Source: an uncultured Roseburia sp.
GTDB taxonomy: Bacteria; Bacillota; Clostridia; Lachnospirales; Lachnospiraceae
DNA length: 64,000 nucleotides
Direction: 5' to 3'
Assembly (NCBI GenBank): GCA_947649645.1
Contig: CANSSP010000016.1
Location: 1-64,000, forward strand
The notes under the pieces are model-generated. The model was not told the DNA's origin and ran no database searches. It saw only the letters and a program-made list of their open reading frames with translations. Both the position numbers and the translations under genes were made by a program. Below are positions 18,632 through 27,283 of this stretch, piece after piece. Within the stretch, counting starts at the first letter, position 1; every line of letters starts with the position of its first letter.

Positions 18632-20434
18632 ATGCACACCATTTCTTTTATGCTGCGTTATGTAAAAAAATATCGCCTTCAATATACTGCGGGCATCATC
18701 ACTTTATTTATTGTAGACTTTGCCAGCCTGTTTATCCCGAAGCTGACCGGAACTGTCACCGACGGGCTGACTGCGCATACCCTCGGCTGGAACGGCGTCG
18801 TCTCCTGCCTTATCTCCATTTTCATACTTGGCCTTACCCTCGCCGTCGGCCGTTTTCTGTGGCGCTACTTTCTCTTCGGCGTATCGCTCTCGATTGAGCG
18901 CGAGCTGCGCAACGATATGTTCGGCCATCTCGAAAAGATGAGCGTGGAATACTACAATGTACATAAAACCGGCGATCTGATGACACGGTTCACAAGCGAC
19001 CTGAATGCCGTGCGCATAGCCATCGGCCCTGCCGTCATCTGTGTTTTTGACGCCACCGTAATGACCGTCATGGTAATCTGTCAGATGATGTACTACGTCA
19101 ATATCCGCCTTACGCTTCTGGCCGTCATTCCCATGTTTTTCATCTGCGTGGGCGAAATTTATTTTGGAAAAATCATAAACGGCCGATTTATGGAACGCCA
19201 GGAGGCCGTCTCTCATCTCACGGATTTTGTGCAGGAAAGCTTCTCCGGTGTCCGCATCATCAAGGCTTTTGTCCGGGAACGTGCGGAATTAAGAGCATTT
19301 GCAAAGGCAAACAAAAACGCCATGGATAAAAACCTGCGCGTCGTCCGTTTACAATCCGTTGTGATGCCGCTTCTGGACGTCATCATCGGCCTATCGAGCC
19401 TTTCCACGCTTATCTATGGCGGTTCCCTTGCGCTGACCGGAGAAATCACCCTGGGCCGTTTCGTCGCCTTCCACCAGTACATCAATATGCTGGTCTGGCC
19501 AATGATTGCCTGCGGCGACGCCATTAATATGTTTTCACAGGGCACAGCCTCCATCCGCCGTATCCAGGATATTTTTGACGAAAAACCGGAGGTCTCTGAC
19601 CAGGCCGATGCTGCCGGCCCGGCACAGATTAAGGGCGATATCACGCTCTCTCACCTGACATTTGTACACCGCGGGCAGAGCGGGCCGACCCTAAAGGACA
19701 TCAGCCTTTCTGTACCGGCAGGAACCACACTCGCTATCATCGGAGGGACCGGAAGTGGAAAGTCCACACTGGTCAATCTTCTGCTGCGGCTCTACAACAC
19801 ACAACCGGGTATGATCTCCATCGATAAAAAAGACATTAACACCCTTTCGCTGAAGACGCTGCGGGAAAACATCGCCTACGTGCCACAGGATAACTTCCTG
19901 TTTTCCGACACGCTCAGATCCAACATTGCATTTGGAGCCGACAGACAGAATATGGACGCCATCGTACAGGCGGCAGAAACTGCCTGTATCCATGAAAATA
20001 TCGTCTCCTTCCCCGACGGTTATGAAACCATCGTGGGCGAGCGCGGCGTCACACTCTCCGGCGGACAGAAGCAGCGCAGCTCCATTGCGAGAGCACTGAT
20101 GAAAGACGCACCGATTCTGATACTCGATGACGCACTCTCCGCTGTTGACACCGACACCGAGGAGAAAATCCTGCGCAATCTTAAGAAAAACCGCGCGGGG
20201 AAAACAACAATTCTGATCGCGCATCGTATCTCGACAATCCAGAACGCCGATATCATTCTCGTTCTTAAGGACGGCCAGGCAAAAGAAATCGGAAACCACG
20301 AAGAACTGATGCGAAAAAACGGTATTTACCGAAACATGTTCGAACAGCAGCAGCTCGAAGCTGCCGTCCCGGAACAAAAAACCGCCGCAATGACACAGGA
20401 ATATCAGCAATTACAGGGAGGAAGCGATCAATGA
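18632..20434 (+). CDS. ABC exporter half-transporter with non-catalytic Walker B (BmrC-like)
   Basis: 600 residues: six transmembrane helices (about 1-320) then a nucleotide-binding domain. Walker A is GGTGSGKST, signature LSGGQKQR, Walker B ILILDDALSAVD. The position of the catalytic Glu is Asp, the mark of the degenerate subunit in heterodimeric exporters such as BmrC/BmrD and TM287/288. Start at ATG 18632, with GGAGG 5 nt upstream. Its stop overlaps the next ATG by 4 nt, so the partners are coupled. Likely a multidrug or peptide exporter, substrate unknown. Confidence 0.92.
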   Translation: MHTISFMLRYVKKYRLQYTAGIITLFIVDFASLFIPKLTGTVTDGLTAHTLGWNGVVSCLISIFILGLTLAVGRFLWRYFLFGVSLSIERELRNDMFGHLEKMSVEYYNVHKTGDLMTRFTSDLNAVRIAIGPAVICVFDATVMTVMVICQMMYYVNIRLTLLAVIPMFFICVGEIYFGKIINGRFMERQEAVSHLTDFVQESFSGVRIIKAFVRERAELRAFAKANKNAMDKNLRVVRLQSVVMPLLDVIIGLSSLSTLIYGGSLALTGEITLGRFVAFHQYINMLVWPMIACGDAINMFSQGTASIRRIQDIFDEKPEVSDQADAAGPAQIKGDITLSHLTFVHRGQSGPTLKDISLSVPAGTTLAIIGGTGSGKSTLVNLLLRLYNTQPGMISIDKKDINTLSLKTLRENIAYVPQDNFLFSDTLRSNIAFGADRQNMDAIVQAAETACIHENIVSFPDGYETIVGERGVTLSGGQKQRSSIARALMKDAPILILDDALSAVDTDTEEKILRNLKKNRAGKTTILIAHRISTIQNADIILVLKDGQAKEIGNHEELMRKNGIYRNMFEQQQLEAAVPEQKTAAMTQEYQQLQGGSDQ

Positions 20435-22425
20435 AACGGCTGTTTACCTATCTGAAACCACACCGTGGGACCATGGCAGCGGCAACTCTTCTGGTCCTTT
20501 TTATCATCGCAGTTGAGCTTTACCGGCCGGTTATCATCGGAAACGCCATCGACGAACATATCAACGGCTACTACAGGCCCTACCGCGTCACATCCGCGGA
20601 TACAGAGGGAGCCGTATCCTATCGCGGCATCTTTCTGACAAGGGAATACAACACTCCGACAGCCGACGCAGAATATTATCAGCTTCTGCTCTGCGAAGAC
20701 AACTATTATATGGCGGAACACCTGACAGGCGAAGCGTGCGAACGCCTGAAGGACGCAGATCACACACTGTCCGCCGCTTATGTGGCAGACGGCGCTCCCC
20801 TGCTCACCTGCGAAGAGCTAAAAGAGCTCCGCCGCCCGGATTATAGAGGAATCCTCACCGCGGCGGCTTTTTATCTTCTGATGCTGCTTTCCGGCTTCAT
20901 CCTTAATGCCGCCAACACCTGGATACTGCAGAAAATGGGACAGAACATTATCTATGAGATGCGGGAAGAAGTTTTTTCCCACATCCACACCCTGTCTCTT
21001 GGCTTTTTCAATACAACACCTGTGGGAAAACTTGTGACACGTGTCTCAAACGATACCGAGGCCATCAACGAACTATTTTCCACAATTCTCATAAAGCTGT
21101 TTAAAAACATTGTAAAAATCATTGGTTTCGCAGTCGTCATGCTCTCCATCCACGTGCGGATGGCAGTTTTCTCGTTCCTGCTGCTTCCTGTCGTCACGCT
21201 GCTTACCTTTTTCTTCCGTTCCCTCTCGCGGAAAGCTTACCGGCTCACCCGCACAAAAATCACAGAACTTAACACGTTTTTATCCGAGCACATCCCGGGC
21301 ATGAAACTGATTCAGATTTTTGCGCGCGAAAGAGAAAAATACCGGGAATTTGAGACAAAATCCGGCGAATTGTTCACGGCAAACTGGCGCGAAGTGATGA
21401 TATTTGCCGTCTTCCGGCCCACCATTTACTTTCTCTCCGTCATCGCCATGATCACGGTCATCGGCACAGGGAGCGCCGCCGTACTGAGCGAAACGCTCTC
21501 CATCGGTACTCTCTTTATATTTATCAGCTACATCGGCTCTTTTTTTGAGCCGATTCAGGAGCTGGCAGAACAGTTCGGCACCTTACAGTCGTCCCTGGCC
21601 TCCGCAGAAAAAGTCTTCTCCATTTTAGATGAAACGCCGGAAATCGTCTCCCCCGCCCGTCCCGTCAAGGTAGAAATCAAAGGACGTATTGAATTCCGGC
21701 ACGTCTGGTTTGCCTACGAAAAAGAAGATTATATCTTAAAAGATGTCAGTTTTATAATTGAACCGGGACAGAAAGCCGCGTTTGTCGGCGCGACAGGCGC
21801 GGGAAAATCTTCGATTTTAAATCTGATCGGCCGATATTATGATATACAGAGAGGCCAGATTTTCATCGACGGCGTCGATATCCGCGAAATCGACACCGAT
21901 GTGCTGCGCGCCGCCATCGGCCAGGTACAGCAGGACGTATTTTTGTTTACCGGTACGATCGGAAGCAATATCTCCCTGAACAATGACGCCATCTCTCCGG
22001 AAGAAATCCGGTGCGCCGCTGAAATCGTAAATGCCGCTCACTTTATCGAAAAACTTCCGGGCGGCTACAACGAGCCGGTTACAGAGCGCGGCAGCACGCT
22101 CTCTGCGGGACAAAGGCAGCTCCTCTCATTCGCCCGGACTCTGGCGTACTGCCCTGCCATCCTGGTACTCGACGAGGCAACGGCAAACATCGACACGGAG
22201 ACAGAAGAAATGATCACACAGGCCCTGGAAAAACTGATGGAAGGGCGCACCACGATCATGGTCGCACACCGGCTGTCCACCATCCAGCATGCAGATAACA
22301 TTATTGTCATGCAAGGCGGACAGATACAGGAAGAAGGAACACACCAGGAATTGCTGCGCCGGGACGGACTGTACAAAAAACTGTATGAGCTTCAGCTGGC
22401 GGATCTGCAAAACCGATCCGCATGA
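20431..22425 (+). CDS. ABC exporter half-transporter with extracellular insert (BmrD-like)
   Basis: 664 residues. Helix 1 (about 15-38) is followed by a polar loop of about 100 residues (41-138) before helix 2. Such an extracellular domain between helices 1 and 2 is also found in BmrD. The nucleotide-binding domain has Walker A GATGAGKSS, a variant signature LSAGQRQL and a complete Walker B LVLDEATANID with catalytic Glu. It therefore supplies the catalytic Glu missing from its partner. Its stop is followed at once by a bidirectional terminator. Confidence 0.92.
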   Translation: MKRLFTYLKPHRGTMAAATLLVLFIIAVELYRPVIIGNAIDEHINGYYRPYRVTSADTEGAVSYRGIFLTREYNTPTADAEYYQLLLCEDNYYMAEHLTGEACERLKDADHTLSAAYVADGAPLLTCEELKELRRPDYRGILTAAAFYLLMLLSGFILNAANTWILQKMGQNIIYEMREEVFSHIHTLSLGFFNTTPVGKLVTRVSNDTEAINELFSTILIKLFKNIVKIIGFAVVMLSIHVRMAVFSFLLLPVVTLLTFFFRSLSRKAYRLTRTKITELNTFLSEHIPGMKLIQIFAREREKYREFETKSGELFTANWREVMIFAVFRPTIYFLSVIAMITVIGTGSAAVLSETLSIGTLFIFISYIGSFFEPIQELAEQFGTLQSSLASAEKVFSILDETPEIVSPARPVKVEIKGRIEFRHVWFAYEKEDYILKDVSFIIEPGQKAAFVGATGAGKSSILNLIGRYYDIQRGQIFIDGVDIREIDTDVLRAAIGQVQQDVFLFTGTIGSNISLNNDAISPEEIRCAAEIVNAAHFIEKLPGGYNEPVTERGSTLSAGQRQLLSFARTLAYCPAILVLDEATANIDTETEEMITQALEKLMEGRTTIMVAHRLSTIQHADNIIVMQGGQIQEEGTHQELLRRDGLYKKLYELQLADLQNRSA

Positions 22426-22452
22426 AAAAAAGAGTGCCCTGCACTCTTTTTT
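22426..22452. terminator. Bidirectional terminator between ABC exporter and mazF
   Basis: Perfect 12-bp stem AAAAAAGAGTGC/GCACTCTTTTTT (22426-22437 with 22441-22452) with a 3-nt loop. It has T runs in both orientations and serves two converging genes. Confidence 0.9.
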
Positions 22453-22464
22453 GCGGCGCCAATC

Positions 22465-22812
22465 TTATGTATACAACTCCAGGCTGATCTCAAGCGCCTT
22501 ATCTATTTTTACCAGGATCTGGTTGTCAAGGTGACACACCTTATCCTTGAGTCTTTTCTTGTCGATCGTGCGAAGCTGTTCCAGCAGCACAACGGAATCT
22601 TTGACCAGATCGTATTTTTGTGAATCAAGCTCCACATGCGTCGGCAGTTTTGCTTTGTTCATCTGTGATGTAATGGCCGCACAGATCACCGTCGGACTGT
22701 GCCGGTTTCCCACGTCATTCTGTATAATCAGTACCGGCCGCACGCCTCCCTGTTCTGATCCGACTACAGGTCTTAAATCTGCATAAAATATATCTCCACG
22801 TCTTATCATCAT
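22465..22812 (-). CDS. mazF: MazF/PemK-family mRNA interferase (NdoA type), without adjacent antitoxin
   Basis: 115 residues. It starts [20 protein letters not shown], as EndoA of Bacillus does, and has [12 protein letters not shown] and TVICAAITS. The family cuts single-stranded mRNA at short sequences. The ATG at 22812 is preceded by GAGGTGGAG. In Bacilli the antitoxin gene ndoAI precedes the toxin after alr. Here only 82 nt separate alr from mazF and hold no antitoxin frame with a ribosome site. Either the antitoxin lies elsewhere or the protein has become a housekeeping endoribonuclease. Confidence 0.92.
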   Translation of the reverse strand: MMIRRGDIFYADLRPVVGSEQGGVRPVLIIQNDVGNRHSPTVICAAITSQMNKAKLPTHVELDSQKYDLVKDSVVLLEQLRTIDKKRLKDKVCHLDNQILVKIDKALEISLELYT

Positions 22813-22894
22813 ATACTCCACCTCATGATCTTTTAAGGATAGTATTCCCAATTTTAGCAGATGTATACGCATAACAGCTCCGGCAAAAGAAGAA

Positions 22895-24061
22895 TCACGA
22901 AAAATAATCCCTGGCTCCGATCACTTTTCCCCCCTGCACATAAACTCTGGGCACACGTTTTCCAAGGCCGCAGACAAATTCATAGTTAAAACGCCCGGAA
23001 CGCCCACCGGCCTCCTCCATCGTAATGCACGCCTCTCCATCCTGCCCGATCAGAACAACCTTATCCCCACATTTTACTTCCGGAATATCCGTAACGTCCA
23101 CCATAAACTGATCCATGCACACACGCCCCCTGATGGGTGCTCTCATTCCGTGAATAAGGACATCACCACAGTTTGAAAGGCCTCGCGCGTAACCGTCCGC
23201 ATAGCCTACGGGAATCGTGGCGATCCGCCTTGTATCCGGCGTCACATAAGTGCCGCCGTAACTGACGGCCCTGCCCGCGGGAAGTTCTTTCACATACGCC
23301 ACATGTGTATAAAGAGAAAGAGCCGGTTTTAACACAATCCCGTTCTTATCCACTTCCTCCGACGGCCAGAGCCCGTACATTGTGATTCCGGCCCGCACCA
23401 GATCCAGATTTGCCTCCGGAAGCTCCACAATCCCGGCACTGTTCGAACAGTGACGGATCGGAATCGAAACACCGCGCTCCTCTAACATCGAAACCATCTT
23501 GTGAAACAGCGCAAGCTGATTTCTCGCATCCGACTTATCTTTCTCGTCCGCCCTCGCAAAATGGGTAAAAATACCCTCTACCATAATATGCGGAAGCGCC
23601 GAAAGCCGTGCCATCTCATCCGCGGCCTCACACGTCACCGGATACCCGATACGGCTCATCCCCGTATCAACAGCAAAGTGAATCCGGCATTCCGTCCCGA
23701 GACGTGCGGCCGTTTCCGACAACGCCTGCGCCATCTCACAGGTAAAGACAGTCGGACGGATTTTTGCACGTATCATCTCGGCATACTGATCGGGAAACGC
23801 ATAACCCAGAATCAGAACCGGCTTCTCAATTCCCCTTCCGCGCAGGGCAAGCCCCTCCTCCACAGTCGCCACCCCGTAACCGTACAGATAAGGAAGATGG
23901 TCAACCGCCTCCGCAATCTCCACCGCGCCGTGCCCGTATCCGTCCGCCTTGATCACCGCCATGATTTTCGTCTGTTCTGAAAGCTTTTTATGCATCGCGT
24001 CCATATTGTGAACAACGGCATCCAGATTAATCTCGGCGTATACCCTGTTATATCCGTTCAT
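22895..24061 (-). CDS. alr: Alanine racemase
   Basis: 388 residues. A PLP enzyme that makes D-alanine for peptidoglycan. The PLP lysine is in [10 protein letters not shown]. The barrel continues with [12 protein letters not shown], and the C-terminal beta domain has the catalytic-Tyr segment [10 protein letters not shown] and CMDQFMVD. The ATG at 24061 overlaps the end of the preceding nnr gene by 14 nt, implying coupling. A longer in-frame start inside nnr is not needed. D-Ala produced here feeds the wall that DacA trims. Confidence 0.96.
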   Translation of the reverse strand: MNGYNRVYAEINLDAVVHNMDAMHKKLSEQTKIMAVIKADGYGHGAVEIAEAVDHLPYLYGYGVATVEEGLALRGRGIEKPVLILGYAFPDQYAEMIRAKIRPTVFTCEMAQALSETAARLGTECRIHFAVDTGMSRIGYPVTCEAADEMARLSALPHIMVEGIFTHFARADEKDKSDARNQLALFHKMVSMLEERGVSIPIRHCSNSAGIVELPEANLDLVRAGITMYGLWPSEEVDKNGIVLKPALSLYTHVAYVKELPAGRAVSYGGTYVTPDTRRIATIPVGYADGYARGLSNCGDVLIHGMRAPIRGRVCMDQFMVDVTDIPEVKCGDKVVLIGQDGEACITMEEAGGRSGRFNYEFVCGLGKRVPRVYVQGGKVIGARDYFS

Positions 24062-25664
24062 TCCACGCACCACACCTTTCCAGACATTTTGTCTCCCCGG
24101 CTCTTTCCGTCTGCCTGCAGACATCACCCGCAGTCTGTTCTTCTTTCTCAGATGCCGCGGACAGACGCCGCAGACCGGATATCAGATCCGACGCCTGCAT
24201 CCCTGCTGTTCCCGTCTCCGGCAGCATCCGGTCTCCCGCCAGCCCGTGCAGATACACGCCGAGCGGCGCCGCCTTATCCACACGCATTCCCTGTGCGAGG
24301 AGAGACGCGATCACACCACTTAAGACATCGCCGCTGCCGGCCGTCGCCATCCCACAGTTCCCGGACAGATTCAGAAAACTTCCGCCGCACGGCACGCCCG
24401 TCACTGTGTGTTCGTCTTTTAACACACATACCACGCCGTTTGTTACGGCATATGTCTCCGCCGTTTCAATCAGACTGCCCTGTATCTCCTCTATACATTT
24501 TCCCGTCAGACGGCTCATTTCCCCCAGGTGCGGCGTCACAATCACTTCCTGTCCGCACCGCTTCGCACAGTCTCTGATCAGAGGAAAAAAACGTTCCGGC
24601 TCCCGCGCAGTCAGATTCAGGGCGTCCGCGTCCAGAAGCACCGGAACCACACTCTCTTTAAGCACCCACTCCAGAAGCTGCGCCGACGCATCCGACACCC
24701 CCATTCCCGGGCCCACGACTACAGCATCCGCCCGGGAAACAGCATCCGCAATCTCTTCGCGTCTCAGCTCCTGCGGCTGGTAAGTCCGCAGCACCGCCTC
24801 CGGCACTGCCGTCTGTATCACCGTCCTGTTTTCCTCCGGCGTAAGCACCAGAACCAGGCCACATCCGGCGGCATATGCCGCCCTGGCACATAATACGGCC
24901 GCTCCCGCCATGTTGCGGCTCCCCGCCACTGCCAGGACCTTTCCGAACGTTCCCTTATTGGAATGACTTTTTCGCACGGGAAGAAAGGCTAAGTCTTCCC
25001 GCGTGAGTACCGCGGTATGTGGCTTTTGCCCAAGCCAGCTGCGCGCATCAATCCCGATCTCTTTCACCGCAATCTCACCGGAATATTCACTGCCCGGCCA
25101 CAGCAGCAGACCAGGCTTTGCAAAAGCAAACGTCACCGTGTAATCTGCCTTAAACGCCGCACCGGGAATACTGCCACAGTCGGCCAGGACCCCGGAAGCG
25201 ATATCGACGGCAATCTTTGTCCCCGGCAGGGCATTCATCGCCTGGATCAAATCCGCATAAACGCCCTCTGGCTTTAGCGACAGCCCTACACCAAACACCG
25301 CGTCGATTACCGCTGTATATATATTCTCTTCCGGAATCTCTCTGCCGATCTTCCCTCCGTAAGCCTCAAAAATCTGTTGCTGCAACAGATTCTGCTCTGA
25401 AGCCTTCCTCTTTTCACCGGCGAAAACGACATCCACATGCAAACCCTCCAGCAGCAGAAGCCTTGCAATTGCAAAACCGTCTCCTCCGTTGTTTCCCGCT
25501 CCGCAGACGACCAGCGTGCGGGACAGGCAGATTCCCCGCCGGTGCAGTTCCTCTACAAATGACAGTGCTGCCCGCTCCATCAGCACAATGGGGGGAATCC
25601 CGAAATATTCCGATGTGTTCGTATCATATTGCCGCATTTCCCGGCTGTCTGCAATATACTGCAT
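24048..25664 (-). CDS. nnr: Bifunctional NAD(P)H-hydrate epimerase / ADP-dependent dehydratase
   Basis: 538 residues. It repairs damaged, hydrated NAD(P)H. The N-terminal YjeF_N epimerase covers residues 1-215 with VVCGAGNNGGDGFAIARLL. The C-terminal ribokinase-like dehydratase (about 225-500) has ARAAYAAGCGLV and the ADP/Mg motif TAGSGDVLSGVIASL. A charged tail of about 35 residues beyond the usual end overlaps alr. GGAGG precedes the ATG. It follows a terminator after the coiled-coil gene. Confidence 0.95.
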   Translation of the reverse strand: MQYIADSREMRQYDTNTSEYFGIPPIVLMERAALSFVEELHRRGICLSRTLVVCGAGNNGGDGFAIARLLLLEGLHVDVVFAGEKRKASEQNLLQQQIFEAYGGKIGREIPEENIYTAVIDAVFGVGLSLKPEGVYADLIQAMNALPGTKIAVDIASGVLADCGSIPGAAFKADYTVTFAFAKPGLLLWPGSEYSGEIAVKEIGIDARSWLGQKPHTAVLTREDLAFLPVRKSHSNKGTFGKVLAVAGSRNMAGAAVLCARAAYAAGCGLVLVLTPEENRTVIQTAVPEAVLRTYQPQELRREEIADAVSRADAVVVGPGMGVSDASAQLLEWVLKESVVPVLLDADALNLTAREPERFFPLIRDCAKRCGQEVIVTPHLGEMSRLTGKCIEEIQGSLIETAETYAVTNGVVCVLKDEHTVTGVPCGGSFLNLSGNCGMATAGSGDVLSGVIASLLAQGMRVDKAAPLGVYLHGLAGDRMLPETGTAGMQASDLISGLRRLSAASEKEEQTAGDVCRQTERAGETKCLERCGAWNERI

Positions 25665-25721
25665 CTTTTCCTCCGTTTCCGTCCCACTTTTAAGACCTTC
25701 TGAAAGTACGTCCTATATGAT

Positions 25722-25756
25722 AAAAAGGCGCGTCTGCAAATGCAAAGCACCTTTTT
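25722..25756 (-). terminator. Terminator downstream of the coiled-coil gene
   Basis: 10-bp stem with one wobble (25747-25756 with 25722-25731) and flanking A and T runs, between the coiled-coil gene and nnr. Confidence 0.7.
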
Positions 25757-25793
25757 CATCGCCGACTGCCTCATCCGGGCGACAGCAACCTTT

Positions 25794-26438
25794 TCACTGT
25801 GAATGCGAACCGGCTTCTCCTGTTTCCTCCGCCTCGCTCTTTTCGTATTCCATGTCAAACAAATCCAGGGTCTGACTGCCAAAAATGTCGTGCAGAAAAG
25901 CATATATCTCTCTGCTGTTCTGTACACAATCCTGTTTTTGTATGATTTTTTTCTTTAGCGCAATCCGCATCTGCCTGATCCACTCCGAAATCTGCTCTGC
26001 CTCCCGTTCATTGACACGCATCTTTTCGTAACAATATTCCATCGTGGAGAGCATCAGATCTTCATTCTTTTCTCTGAGCAGGCGGGGCAGATCAAGCAGA
26101 CGCTCTTCGTATATATCCATCTTTTCATTGATCTTTTCAATCAGACGCCTGTCTTCCTTCAGTCTCCTTCTCTCCAGCGAATCCGCTTTTCCCTCGTCTG
26201 CCCCGTCCATATTAGCGACAATATTGTCCAGCAACGTCGATTTTAGTCCGCGCAGACTCTTTAACTGTGCGCCGCATTCCGCCTGCTCCGCAAGCAGACG
26301 GTTAAACGCCGCCTCCTGCGCCGCGATATCTTTTGTCTTTCCATAGATCGAAAACAGCCTGTGCCATTTTACGTCCAGCACCAGGAACGGAACGTTTACA
26401 TCTGACAGCGCCCTGCGGAATCTCCCTGTGTCCTTCAT
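25794..26438 (-). CDS. Conserved-looking coiled-coil protein of unknown function
   Basis: 214 residues. I do not recognise the family. No signal peptide or membrane segment. Residues about 38-60 and 75-175 are rich in Glu, Lys, Arg and Leu with heptad spacing (for example DRRLIEKINEKMDIYEERLL). A helical segment containing YAFLHDIFGSQTLDLFDMEY follows, then an acidic tail. An AGAGGTG ribosome site precedes the ATG. It lies 45 nt after rex, is probably co-transcribed with it, and has its own downstream terminator. The N-terminal FLVLDVKWHRLFSI segment looks like a small folded start. A cytosolic scaffold or regulatory role is only a guess. Confidence 0.75.
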   Translation of the reverse strand: MKDTGRFRRALSDVNVPFLVLDVKWHRLFSIYGKTKDIAAQEAAFNRLLAEQAECGAQLKSLRGLKSTLLDNIVANMDGADEGKADSLERRRLKEDRRLIEKINEKMDIYEERLLDLPRLLREKNEDLMLSTMEYCYEKMRVNEREAEQISEWIRQMRIALKKKIIQKQDCVQNSREIYAFLHDIFGSQTLDLFDMEYEKSEAEETGEAGSHSQ

Positions 26439-26483
26439 GTATCACACCTCTTTTGCCCTGTGCCGCCAAAGCGTCGCGCCACT

Positions 26484-27122
26484 TCAATCGTCCCTGTTCT
26501 TTACAATATTGTAAGACAGCTGCATAAGACTGTCAGACAGATGCACATTTTCCACGACAACGTCCTTGTTGAGCAGTTCCAGATCTACATGTGCAAAATT
26601 CCAGATCGCATGAACGCCATTGTCCACCAGACGGTTTGCAACCGCATCCGCTTTCTTTTTCGGCAGCGTCAGCGCCGCGATATCCACCCGGTTTTCCTTA
26701 CAGAACGCCTCCAGTTCATCCAGCATATAAATGCGGATTCCACGCACCAGCTTCTGCTCCAGTACCGGATTGATGTCAAAAAGGCCGATAATCACAAAAC
26801 CAAATTTCTCAAACTTTACATAATTGGCAAGCGCCTGCCCGAGATTACCGGCGCCGATCACAATAATGTTGTGTGTCTGGTCAAGTCCCAGAATCTTTCC
26901 GATTTCCTCATACAGATACTTTACATTATACCCATACCCCTGCTGTCCAAAGCCGCCAAAATTATTCAGATCCTGACGGATCTGAGAAGCCGTGACATTC
27001 ATTCTGCGGCTTAAGTCGTTGGATGAAATGCGCTCCACGCCTGCATCCAGCAGCTCCCCCAGATAACGATAATAGCGCGGCATCCTTCTTATCACAGCCT
27101 GGGATATTTCTTTTTCCCCCAC
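26484..27122 (-). CDS. rex: Redox-sensing transcriptional repressor Rex
   Basis: 212 residues. A winged helix at 1-80 (AVIRRMPRYYRYL, VTASQIRQDLNNFGGFGQQG) precedes an NAD(H)-binding Rossmann domain (IIVIGAGNLGQAL). Rex releases DNA when NADH rises and usually controls fermentation and hydrogenase genes. I choose the GTG at 27120-27122, 8 nt after AAGGTGG, giving MGEKEISQAVIRR. A GTG four codons earlier has no room for a ribosome site. No clear Rex operator is visible upstream of rex or of the hydrogenase operon. Confidence 0.95.
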   Translation of the reverse strand: MGEKEISQAVIRRMPRYYRYLGELLDAGVERISSNDLSRRMNVTASQIRQDLNNFGGFGQQGYGYNVKYLYEEIGKILGLDQTHNIIVIGAGNLGQALANYVKFEKFGFVIIGLFDINPVLEQKLVRGIRIYMLDELEAFCKENRVDIAALTLPKKKADAVANRLVDNGVHAIWNFAHVDLELLNKDVVVENVHLSDSLMQLSYNIVKNRDD

Positions 27123-27156
27123 AAAGATGTCCACCTTTCTTACTTCTTACTTGTCT

Positions 27157-27185
27157 ATTATAGAGAAAACAGGGGCGTCTGTCAA
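27157..27185 (-). promoter_or_regulatory. Consensus promoter of rex
   Basis: TTGACA (27180-27185), 17 nt, TATAAT (27157-27162) on the minus strand, a perfect match, about 30 nt before the start codon. Confidence 0.75.
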
Positions 27186-27255
27186 CGTGCGCGGAAACTG
27201 CCGCGCCGACCTCACGCACCACTCTGAGGGCATATTTTTCTGCACAAAACAGTGC

Positions 27256-27283
27256 AAAAAACAACAAACGGTATCACAACCGT
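27256..27283 (-). terminator. Probable terminator of the ABC-F gene
   Basis: A short stem ACGGT/ACCGT spans the stop codon and is followed by a T-rich stretch (27256-27267) on the minus strand. A second small hairpin (TGCAC/GTGCA, 27241-27256) follows. Confidence 0.45.

Noticed and set aside
24048-24061. Possible frameshift fusing nnr and alr
   Set aside because: Both genes have complete N- and C-terminal motifs; the 14-nt overlap is a normal coupled arrangement.
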